A stretch of DNA of 6,356 nucleotides from an uncultured Cyanobium sp. (GTDB taxonomy: Bacteria > Cyanobacteriota > Cyanobacteriia > PCC-6307 > Cyanobiaceae): the NCBI GenBank assembly GCA_937919075.1, contig CALFOF010000228.1, positions 1 through 6,356 of the forward strand. The letters run 5' to 3'. The notes under the pieces are model-generated. The model was not told the origin of the DNA. It ran no database searches and worked only from the letters and a program-made list of their open reading frames with translations. The translations under genes were made by a program, and so were the position numbers. Shown piece by piece: positions 1-6,151 of the stretch (position 1 is the first letter of the stretch; each line of letters starts with the position of its first letter).

Positions 1-546
1 GCGATCATCGATTGGATGCTGCCGGGTCTGTCGGGCCTGGAGCTCTGCCGGCGCCTGCGCGGAGCGGGGCTCACCCTGCCGGTGTTGATGCTCACGGCCC
101 TGGCTGATACGAAACACCGGGTGCAGGGCCTCGATGCCGGCGCCGACGATTACCTCAGCAAGCCGTTTGCGATGGAGGAGCTGCTGGCCAGGATCCGGGC
201 TTTGCAGCGGCGGCAGCCCAACTACCGCGATCCGGTGCTGATTGCCGGCTGCTACGCCCTCGATCCCGCCGAAGGTTGGCTGAGCGTGGGGGCGCCCCAG
301 ACAACCACCCGGGTCCTGTTGTCTGCCAAGGAACGTCAGCTGCTGGCCTATTTCATGGAGCATCCCGGCGAGATCATTCCAGGATCACGCCTGCGCGCCC
401 AGCTCTGGTCGCTGAATGAAGATCCGATCAGCAATGTGGTGGCCGCTCAGGTGCGGCTGCTGCGGCGCAAACTCGCCAGCCACGGGCTCACCAATCCGAT
501 CGAAACGGTGCCCTCCCAGGGTTATCGCTTCGAGCCGGAAGCGTAG
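1..546 (+). CDS. rppA: Response regulator, OmpR/PhoB family, RppA-like (5' end outside window)
   Basis: This is a DNA-binding response regulator that takes a phosphoryl group from its partner kinase and controls transcription. The frame is open from base 1, so the N-terminus (probably about 48 residues) lies upstream of the window; 181 residues are visible. The phospho-acceptor aspartate is in IIDWMLPG (visible residue 4, bases 10-12). The conserved Thr is in MLTAL (residue 32) and the conserved Lys in SKPF (residue 54), completing the receiver active site. A winged-helix output domain fills roughly residues 82-180, with LSAKERQLLAYF, the helix SNVVAAQVRLLRRKL and the terminal hairpin VPSQGYRF. 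The histidine kinase gene follows after 11 bases, so the two are almost certainly one operon. RppA of Synechocystis is linked to redox and photosystem gene control; that this protein does the same is inference. The related nickel regulator NrsR is the main alternative name. Confidence 0.88.
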   Translation, partial: AIIDWMLPGLSGLELCRRLRGAGLTLPVLMLTALADTKHRVQGLDAGADDYLSKPFAMEELLARIRALQRRQPNYRDPVLIAGCYALDPAEGWLSVGAPQTTTRVLLSAKERQLLAYFMEHPGEIIPGSRLRAQLWSLNEDPISNVVAAQVRLLRRKLASHGLTNPIETVPSQGYRFEPEA

Positions 547-557
547 GCAGCTTGCTG

Positions 558-1985
558 ATGACGAGGCCAGCTGCCATTCGCCAGAGCCGCCTGTGGCTGG
601 CGGCGGCCTATCTGCTGGTGATCGGAGCCATCCTGTACGGGGCCGGCCATGGAATGTCTGGCCTGCTGATGCGCGCCCACTGGTCGGCGATCAAAAGCGA
701 GTTGGAAACCCTGGGCGGCACGCTGCACGACAGCCTCAAGCCGCTCCTGCCGGCAGAAGCCCGTCCTTCTGCCCAACTCCTCACCATCCTGCCCGGACTG
801 TGCCTGGTGGGAGATCCCTGCCCGCTGCCGTCATCGCTGCTGCCGCGCCATGCGGTGAGCATCGCCGATCCAGAACGCTTTTACCTGCGCCTGCTTAACC
901 GGCAGGGCAGGCTGATCGCCCATTCCCCCGGCTCCCCCAAGACCACGGCGGCAGGACCGGGCCCCGTCTGGACGGTGCTGGACGGGCAGGACGGCGAACG
1001 CTTCCTGCAGTATTCGATCCACCTGCATCGCTCCCACGCGCCCGCACCACCAAGTGCGCAACCAGCGGAATTGGCGGAGCTCGATTGGGGGTATCTGCAG
1101 ATCGGCCGCAGCTTGCGCGGGCTGGATGCTGAAGGCGAACGGCTCTGGTGGGCGGCGCAGACGATCGTGCTGGTGGCGCTGCTGGTGGCTGGACTGGCGA
1201 GTTGGTGGCTCTCCGGCCTGGCGATGCAGCCGCTGCTGAAGGCCTACCGGCAGCAAGAGCAGTTCAGCGCTGATGCGGCCCATGAATTGCGTGCCCCTGT
1301 GGCCAACCTCCTGGGGGTGGTGGAGGCCCACAACAGGGTCGCTCCTGAGGAGCAGAAGGCCGGAAACGACATGCTGGCCGTGGTGTGGGGCCAGGCGCAA
1401 CGGCTGAATCGCCTGATCACCGACCTGCTGCTGCTCGCCCAGCTGGAAGCGCCGGAGCCGGCAGCGGCCCTGCAGGAATGCGACATCACCCAGATCGCTG
1501 CTGACCTGATTGAGGAAACCGCTGAGGCGGCAAACGCCGCTGGCGTGACGGTGCAGCTGATCAACAACAACGAGGCCGCGATCCGGGTGCATGGAAGTGA
1601 AAGGGAGCTTTACCGGCTGGTGTCAAACCTGCTGCTGAACGCGGTGAACTACACACAACCGGGCGGAACCATTTCAGTGAGCCTGCGGCGCGAACGGCAC
1701 CAGCTGGTGCTGCAGGTGAAAGACAGCGGCATCGGCATCAGCACGGCCGATCAGCAACGCATCTTCGATCGCTTCTTCCGCAGCGACCCCAGCCGCTCAC
1801 GCCAACAAGGCGGCACCGGCCTGGGTCTCTCGATCGTGGCGGCGATCGTGCGACGCCATCACGGGCAGATCTCAGTGGCCTCGACGTTGGGCAGCGGCAG
1901 TGTGTTCATAGTGAAGCTGCCTGCCACGGGCAGCGGCTCATTCAGAGCGGCTCTCCTCCAGCAGACTCCGCCACCAGCTGCTTGA
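558..1985 (+). CDS. rppB: Membrane sensor histidine kinase, RppB-like
   Basis: This 475-residue kinase is the probable partner of the upstream regulator. TM1 is about residues 12-30 and TM2 about 197-221, leaving about 160 residues outside the inner membrane as the sensor region, which I do not recognise as a named domain. After TM2 there is only a short linker, too short for a full HAMP domain, before the H-box FSADAAHELRAP with phospho-acceptor His242. The ATP-binding domain shows the N-box NLLLNAVNYT (Asn361), the G1 box DSGIGIS (Asp389), the F-box FDRFFRSD and the G2 box GGTGLGLS (418-425). All catalytic motifs look intact. The short TM2-to-H-box arrangement is typical of RppB-type kinases. 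I chose the ATG at 558; a TTG at 552 would add two residues. The sensor region has a close cysteine pair, Cys82 and Cys88. The last 44 bases overlap the 3' end of the convergent acetyltransferase gene. Confidence 0.88.
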   Translation: MTRPAAIRQSRLWLAAAYLLVIGAILYGAGHGMSGLLMRAHWSAIKSELETLGGTLHDSLKPLLPAEARPSAQLLTILPGLCLVGDPCPLPSSLLPRHAVSIADPERFYLRLLNRQGRLIAHSPGSPKTTAAGPGPVWTVLDGQDGERFLQYSIHLHRSHAPAPPSAQPAELAELDWGYLQIGRSLRGLDAEGERLWWAAQTIVLVALLVAGLASWWLSGLAMQPLLKAYRQQEQFSADAAHELRAPVANLLGVVEAHNRVAPEEQKAGNDMLAVVWGQAQRLNRLITDLLLLAQLEAPEPAAALQECDITQIAADLIEETAEAANAAGVTVQLINNNEAAIRVHGSERELYRLVSNLLLNAVNYTQPGGTISVSLRRERHQLVLQVKDSGIGISTADQQRIFDRFFRSDPSRSRQQGGTGLGLSIVAAIVRRHHGQISVASTLGSGSVFIVKLPATGSGSFRAALLQQTPPPAA

Positions 1986-2460
1986 ACATCACGAAGACAT
2001 CCACAAAACCAAGGGTGTGGTGCGCAAACGCGCCGGGCAAGCGACCCACAATGGCGTAGCCCAAGTGCTGCCAGAGCCGCACAGCGCGGTGGTTGGTGGA
2101 AACCACAAAGTTGTATTGCATGGCCCGAAAACCCATGGCAATGGCGAGGCGTTGCGAATGCTCACACAAGGCCGTGGCCACACCTTGGCCCGCAGCAGCC
2201 TCGGCCACCATGTAGCCACAGTTGCAGACATGGGAACCCAAACCCGGCTGATTCGGACGGAGGAAGTAAGTGCCGAGGATGTCTCCAGGTTCTTAAACCG
2301 CCAACAACGTGGCCGTTGGAATGTCGATCCAGGCTTGGTGAGCATCAGCTTCACTGATGTCCGGCGGATAAACGTAGGTATCTCTACCTGAGAAGGTGGC
2401 TCTCAACAGGGTGAACAAAGCGGGCCAGTCTGAAGCCACATACGGACGAATGGTGATCAT
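1942..2460 (-). pseudogene. GNAT-family N-acetyltransferase interrupted by an in-frame stop
   Basis: Reading the - strand from the ATG at 2458-2460 gives one continuous frame of 172 codons ending with TGA at 1942-1944, broken only by a TAA at 2293-2295 (codon 56). Before the stop the product begins MITIRPYVASDWPALF, a typical GNAT opening. After the stop it continues DILGTYFLRPNQPGLGSHVC, then the acetyl-CoA-binding motif AAAGQGVATAL (GQGVA at about residues 91-95), then STNHRAVRLWQHLGY and GFVDVFVMFKQL, the usual GNAT C-terminal half. Protein-level similarity therefore runs through the stop without a frameshift, and a single base change would explain it. The acetyl acceptor is unknown. An in-frame TAA lies a short way upstream of the ATG, supporting this start. 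The C-terminal 99 codons stay open and could start at a TTG (2239-2241), but such a product would lack the first GNAT strands. A real pseudogene or a base-call error are both possible. Confidence 0.85.
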
Positions 2461-2481
2461 CTTGGTGCCATGCCTGATGTC

Positions 2482-2510
2482 ATTTTACAAGTACCCATCG
2501 GCATGGTCAA
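2482..2510 (-). promoter_or_regulatory. Sigma-70-type promoter for the acetyltransferase gene
   Basis: On the - strand a -35 hexamer TTGACC (2505-2510) and a -10 hexamer TAAAAT (2482-2487) are separated by exactly 17 bases. Each differs from consensus at one position. The -10 ends 21 bases before the acetyltransferase ATG, which predicts a leader of about 15 bases. The spacing, both hexamers and the position all fit; no transcript data are available. A CAGG about 11 bases before the ATG is at best a weak ribosome binding site. Confidence 0.65.
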
Positions 2511-2732
2511 CGCGGCACCTCACGTTGATGCGAAACACCACATCAGCGGAATGCAGAACGGAGTGCAAGCACGTCAACTGGGTTGAAGATCGATGTAGCT
2601 GAGACCTCGCCGTAGTAGGACGGCCCATCTGCATCCCAAGACAAGGCTAGAGGCAGTACGCCTCCCATCCACAGACAAACCATGGTCATGGAGAAGGTTC
2701 AGCCCATCTCTGTGTGGGTCCAAACGTATGGA

Positions 2733-2750
2733 TGCAGCAGTTCTGCTGCA
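2733..2750. repeat. Perfect inverted repeat upstream of the glycosyltransferase gene
   Basis: The sequence TGCAGCAG-TT-CTGCTGCA has two perfect 8-base arms around a 2-base centre. It lies 69 bases before the chosen glycosyltransferase ATG. No T-run follows on either strand, so it is not an intrinsic terminator. It could be an operator for a dimeric regulator or an mRNA hairpin. The repeat itself is certain; a function is not shown. Confidence 0.55.
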
Positions 2751-2819
2751 GTGCGGATGGCCTTGAAAGGCGTCGATAGACTTCAACCGAGTGGATCATC
2801 GAAGGATGCAGGCACGAAT

Positions 2820-3890
2820 ATGCGAATCGCACAGATTTCAACCCTTCATGAAAGAGTGCCACCAATTGGTTACGGTGGAACAGAAAGAGTTGTGCACTAC
2901 CTCACCGAAGAATTGGTGAGGCGTGGCCATGAAGTCGTACTGTTTGCCAGTGGTGATTCCCTGACCAGCGCACAGTTATGCCCCTGCGTTCCTCAAGCTC
3001 TACGCCTGGGTGGAGCCAGCGGCGATCCAACTGTTCACGACATGATCCAACTCGACCATGTGATCGCGCAACTCGATAGCTTTGATGTTCTTCACTTTCA
3101 CAACGGACATTACCATTTCCCGATCGCTGAATTGCTGGGCGTCCCCCATCTGAGTACCATTCACGGCCCCTTGCATGCGTCGGAGCAGAGAACGCTCTAC
3201 GACCACTTTGATCAGGTGCCGTTGGTCTCAATTTCCGCAACCCAGCGTCTGCCGGTGCCTGCTGCCAACTGGCTCGGTACCGTTTATCACGGCCTCCCCA
3301 CTGATCTGTATCACTACGAAGCCAATCCAGAACCCTATCTGGTTTTCGTCGGTCGGGTTTCGCCGGAGAAACGTCTGGATCGCGCCATTGCGATCGCCAC
3401 AGCGGTGGGCCTGCCCTTGAAGGTAGCCGCCAAGATCGATCCTGTCGATGCTCCCTACTATCACGCCCAGATTGAACCTCTGTTGCACAACAATCCGCTG
3501 GTGGAGTTTGTGGGGGAGGTGGATGATGCTGGCAAGCAGGAGCTACTGAGCCACGCATTGGCCCTGCTGTTTCCGATCGATTGGCCTGAGCCGTTCGGCC
3601 TGGTGATGATTGAGGCGAATGCCTGTGGCACCCCAGTGATCGCCTGGCGCAACGGCTCCACGCCCGAAATCATCCGAGAAGGAGTGAACGGCTTTCTGGT
3701 GGAGTCGATTGAGGGGGCGATTGCTGCCGTGCGTCAAGTGGAGCAGCTGGATCGCTCGCGGGTTCGCAGCCATTTTGAGGTGTGCTTTTCAGTGGGGCGC
3801 CAGGCAGAAGATTATGAACAGCTATACCGGCACTTGATCCAGGCACGTCGCAGCCATAGTCCCGCCCATCGCATGTCAGTGCATGCCTGA
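2820..3890 (+). CDS. Glycosyltransferase family 4 (GT-B fold)
   Basis: This 356-residue protein should transfer a sugar from an activated donor to an unknown acceptor with retention of configuration. It is probably cytoplasmic, as no signal or membrane segment is visible. The N-terminal acceptor domain opens MRIAQISTLHERVPPIGYGG followed by TERVVHYLTEELVRRGHEV and FASGDS, a hallmark of one GT4 subgroup; HFHNGHYHFP follows. The C-terminal donor domain starts with FVGRVSPEKRLDRAI (Gly178, Arg179, Glu183, Lys184) and carries the EX7E motif EPFGLVMIE (Glu257 and Glu265), followed by ANACGTPVIAWRNGSTPEII. The start at 2820 is chosen because family similarity begins exactly there, with AGG at 2810-2812 as a plausible ribosome binding site. 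The frame is open back to an ATG at 2682, but those 46 extra residues look non-family. The stop overlaps the start of the debranching enzyme gene by 8 bases. The first 120 bases are unusually low in GC. Donor and product are not readable from sequence. Confidence 0.9.
   Translation: MRIAQISTLHERVPPIGYGGTERVVHYLTEELVRRGHEVVLFASGDSLTSAQLCPCVPQALRLGGASGDPTVHDMIQLDHVIAQLDSFDVLHFHNGHYHFPIAELLGVPHLSTIHGPLHASEQRTLYDHFDQVPLVSISATQRLPVPAANWLGTVYHGLPTDLYHYEANPEPYLVFVGRVSPEKRLDRAIAIATAVGLPLKVAAKIDPVDAPYYHAQIEPLLHNNPLVEFVGEVDDAGKQELLSHALALLFPIDWPEPFGLVMIEANACGTPVIAWRNGSTPEIIREGVNGFLVESIEGAIAAVRQVEQLDRSRVRSHFEVCFSVGRQAEDYEQLYRHLIQARRSHSPAHRMSVHA
3390..3397. repeat. HIP1 octamer
   Basis: GCGATCGC, the highly iterated palindrome of many cyanobacterial genomes, lies inside the glycosyltransferase gene. 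It supports a cyanobacterial source. Confidence 0.7.
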
Positions 3891-6000
3891 ACCCCTTCCT
3901 CCCTTCGTTCTCAAGAACGAGGAAACCTTCGCCGTACTGGACTCACGCGGCGAGATCAGCCCTGAACTTCAGCACGATGCTGGCATCTTTCACCGCGGCA
4001 CCCGCCACATCAGCCGGTTGCAGGTGTTGCTGTGGAATGAATCACCGATGGTGCTGAGCTCTACGGAGCTCGGTGCGATGGGTGTGCTGGTGAGCCATCT
4101 CACCAACAACAACGAGCGGAGCACTGGATCGGCGGCGATGAGCATTCATCTGGAGCGCACTACTGTGCTCACAGCGACGGCTTGCCTCCAACAGTTCTGC
4201 TTCACCAGTTATGAAGGCCGCCCGGTTCAGATGCCGCTGACGCTGCGACTGGACGCAGATTTCTGCGACATCTTCGAAGTGCGGGGATATCAGCGACCCC
4301 AGCGTGGCCGCACGGTGAGGCGTGGCAGCGACGGGGCGCTAGAACTGCTTTACAGGGGCCTTGATGGCGAAGATCGGATCACGCTGCTGCGCATGAGCGA
4401 TCCGGTTCAAGATGTCAATGCAGAAGACATCGGTCTTGTGCTGACTCTCGAGCCAAGGCAAACCTACCGACTGTTTCTGGTGCTGGATTTCCATCCCGCC
4501 GCTGAACCACTTGGGGCTGAAGAGCACTACAACGCGGCGATGGCCGCCACCATCCAGCGCTTCCGGGATGCGCGGCGCCGCGCCGCCACAGTGGTGAGCG
4601 ACAATCCGGCCTTCAACAGCTGGCTGCTGCGCTCGTTCTCGGATGTGCACCTGCTGGCCAGTCAGGTGGAAGACGGCCTCTATCCCTATGCCGGGGTTCC
4701 TTGGTTCAGCTGCCCGTTCGGGCGAGACGGACTGATCACAGCCCGCCAGATGCTGATGGTGGAACCGCGGCTAGCTCGGGGGGTACTGGGGTATCTGGCG
4801 CGCCGCCAGGCCCTGGTAGTGGATCCAGCCCACGATGAGGAGCCCGGCAAGATTCTGCACGAATCACGGCTGGGTGAAATGGCAGCCCTGGGGGAGGTGC
4901 CGTTCTCCAGTTATTACGGTGCCGTGGATTCAACACCGCTCTTTCTGATGCTGGCGGGGGATTATCTGTGCCGTAGCGATGATCGCGACTTCATCATCGG
5001 GCTGCTGCCCGAGCTTGAGGCAGCGATGGGCTGGATTCACAGAGCAGAAGCCAGCAGCAGCGATGGTTTTCTTCGCTATCTGTGCACCGCCGATGGAGGT
5101 CTGAGCAATCAGGGCTGGAAAGATTCCGACGATTCGATTCACCACGCCAACGGACAGCTGGCGGAAGGTTCGATTGCGCTCTGTGAAGTGCAGGCCTATG
5201 CCTACGGGGCACGCCGTTCGCTCGCGTCAATCTTCCAGTGCCTGGGTCGGGCCAATGAAGCTGAGGCCCTGCGCGAGGAGGCTGCTGCACTTCGCCAGCG
5301 CTTTCATGCCGCCTTCTGGGCTCCATCAATCGATTCCTATGCGCTCGCACTGGATGGGGACAGCCAACCCTGCAACGTGAGGGCTTCCAATGCCGGCCAT
5401 TGCCTCTGGACCGGCATCGCCACGCCAGAGGCGGCCGCGGCGATCGCGCGGCAATTGATGGCCCCCACCAGCTTCAACGGCTGGGGAGTGCGCACATTGG
5501 ATGAACGGGAGTGCCGCTATAACCCGATGAGTTATCACAACGGATCGGTGTGGCCCCATGACAATGCCTTGATTGGCATGGGTTTGGCTCGCTACGGCCA
5601 CCGCTCAGAAGCTTTGCAGATTCTCACCGGTCTGTTTGAAACCGCCAGCGCCGTGCCGATGTTTCGCTTGCCGGAACTGTTCTGCGGCTTCTCGCGGCGC
5701 GATGAGGAGGGGCCCACCTTCTACCCGGTGGCCTGTAGTCCGCAGGCCTGGGCCAGCGCCAGCGTGTTCGGCCTGCTGGAGGCGGTCACCGGGATGTCAA
5801 TTGAGCGGGAAGCGGGCAGCCAGAGGGTGCAAGTGCGCCTGCGAAATCCCTGTTTACCAAAAGGCCTCAACCTGCTCGACATCAACGGGTTGCGGCTGGG
5901 AGAAGAGGAGATCAATCTTCAGTTCCACCGCAGCGACCATGACGTGGGCGTGCTGGTGCGCAGCCGTACACCAGGAGTGGATGTGCTGGTCATGAAATGA
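3883..6000 (+). CDS. Glycogen debranching enzyme (amylo-alpha-1,6-glucosidase family)
   Basis: This 705-residue protein is predicted to hydrolyse alpha-1,6-linked glucose at branch points of glycogen or a related alpha-glucan. The N-terminal domain (about residues 8-200) shows FVLKNEETFAVLDSRGEI, then GIFHRGTRHISRLQV, matching the N-terminal domain of bacterial debranching enzymes (GDE_N_bis type). The C-terminal catalytic (alpha/alpha)6-barrel domain (about 235-660) shows FGRDGLITARQM (Asp282), NQGWKDSDDSIHHANG (Asp414, Asp416), YNPMSYHNGSVWPHDNALI (547-563) and LPELFCGF (Glu598), which probably supply the acidic active-site residues. It differs from GlgX-type alpha-amylase-family debranching enzymes, as it lacks their TIM-barrel motifs. 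The ATG at 3883 lies within the glycosyltransferase gene, overlapping its TGA by 8 bases with no clear ribosome binding site of its own, which suggests translational coupling. The length is normal and the frame intact. The natural substrate may be a glucan other than storage glycogen. Confidence 0.9.
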   Translation: MPEPLPPFVLKNEETFAVLDSRGEISPELQHDAGIFHRGTRHISRLQVLLWNESPMVLSSTELGAMGVLVSHLTNNNERSTGSAAMSIHLERTTVLTATACLQQFCFTSYEGRPVQMPLTLRLDADFCDIFEVRGYQRPQRGRTVRRGSDGALELLYRGLDGEDRITLLRMSDPVQDVNAEDIGLVLTLEPRQTYRLFLVLDFHPAAEPLGAEEHYNAAMAATIQRFRDARRRAATVVSDNPAFNSWLLRSFSDVHLLASQVEDGLYPYAGVPWFSCPFGRDGLITARQMLMVEPRLARGVLGYLARRQALVVDPAHDEEPGKILHESRLGEMAALGEVPFSSYYGAVDSTPLFLMLAGDYLCRSDDRDFIIGLLPELEAAMGWIHRAEASSSDGFLRYLCTADGGLSNQGWKDSDDSIHHANGQLAEGSIALCEVQAYAYGARRSLASIFQCLGRANEAEALREEAAALRQRFHAAFWAPSIDSYALALDGDSQPCNVRASNAGHCLWTGIATPEAAAAIARQLMAPTSFNGWGVRTLDERECRYNPMSYHNGSVWPHDNALIGMGLARYGHRSEALQILTGLFETASAVPMFRLPELFCGFSRRDEEGPTFYPVACSPQAWASASVFGLLEAVTGMSIEREAGSQRVQVRLRNPCLPKGLNLLDINGLRLGEEEINLQFHRSDHDVGVLVRSRTPGVDVLVMK
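5440..5447. repeat. HIP1 octamer
   Basis: This is a second GCGATCGC copy, inside the debranching enzyme gene. It is an independent hint of cyanobacterial origin. Confidence 0.7.
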
Positions 6001-6015
6001 GAGCGTCAGTCACTA

Positions 6016-6035
6016 GGGTGCAAGGCTGGGTGCAA
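6016..6035. repeat. Direct repeat GGGTGCAA x2
   Basis: GGGTGCAA occurs at 6016-6023 and again at 6028-6035, a 12-base period, just after the debranching enzyme stop and about 120 bases before the next gene. Tandem sites about one helical turn apart can bind a regulator, but two 8-base copies could also arise by chance. The rest of the 151-base gap (6001-6151) holds a weak hairpin AAGGC-ACTGA-GCCTT (6040-6054) and GAGGG repeats at 6113, 6120 and 6130. Confidence 0.35.
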
Positions 6036-6136
6036 CACGAAGGCACTGAGCCTTAGTAGAACAACAGAACTGGCGAGGTTTCAGCAACGGCGTTCCCAAC
6101 ACCGGCAAGGGCGAGGGCTGAGGGTGCGTGAGGGCT

Positions 6137-6149
6137 CGGCATAATGCCG
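6137..6149. promoter_or_regulatory. Palindrome with -10-like element beside the solute-binding gene start
   Basis: CGGCAT-A-ATGCCG is a perfect 6-base inverted repeat ending 2 bases before the ATG at 6152. Its centre contains CATAAT (6140-6145), five of six matches to the -10 consensus. No -35 hexamer is visible 16-18 bases upstream. If CATAAT is a true -10, transcription would begin at or next to the ATG. If it is an operator or hairpin, it would act on initiation of this gene. Only the sequence pattern is certain. Confidence 0.3.
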
Positions 6150-6151
6150 CA

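Larger units (their letters stand above)
2461..2819. other. Divergent intergenic region, lower GC than its flanks
   Basis: This 359-base stretch separates the divergent acetyltransferase and glycosyltransferase genes. Hand counts of its 60-base lines give about 50-57% GC, against about 68% in a sampled line of the kinase gene and 62% in a sampled line of the 3' half of the glycosyltransferase gene. It holds the acetyltransferase promoter at its left end, a 5-base inverted repeat TCAAC-TGG-GTTGA (2574-2586) and the palindrome at 2733-2750. I see no convincing -35/-10 pair for the rightward glycosyltransferase gene, and no protein of recognisable family in any frame. Confidence 0.6.

Noticed and set aside
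831..1592. 253-codon - strand open frame inside the kinase gene
   Set aside because: It is a long shadow frame, common opposite GC-rich genes, rich in Gln/Arg/His with no family motifs. The kinase motifs lie on the + strand.
2017..2391. 124-codon + strand open frame
   Set aside because: It is antisense to the acetyltransferase gene, whose frame gives a clear family match on the other strand; this frame gives none.
2396..2602. 68-codon + strand open frame in the divergent region
   Set aside because: It overlaps the acetyltransferase start and promoter, has no recognisable motif and no good ribosome binding site.
2575..2660. Rightward promoter for the glycosyltransferase gene (TTGAAG at 2583)
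   Set aside because: No -10-like hexamer lies at 16-18 bases from this or the later TTGAAA (2763).
2682..2819. N-terminal extension of the glycosyltransferase from the ATG at 2682
   Set aside because: The 46 extra residues resemble no GT4 N-terminus, include the palindrome and have intergenic composition. Family similarity starts exactly at the ATG at 2820.
2461..2819. NtcA-type GTAN8TAC site
   Set aside because: None of the GTA triplets checked in this region has TAC at the required spacing.
2902..3558. 218-codon - strand open frame inside the glycosyltransferase gene
   Set aside because: It is an Arg-rich shadow frame opposite well-conserved GT4 motifs.
6040..6054. Hairpin AAGGC-ACTGA-GCCTT as terminator of the glycosyltransferase/debranching operon
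   Set aside because: The stem is only 5 bases and no T-run follows on either strand.
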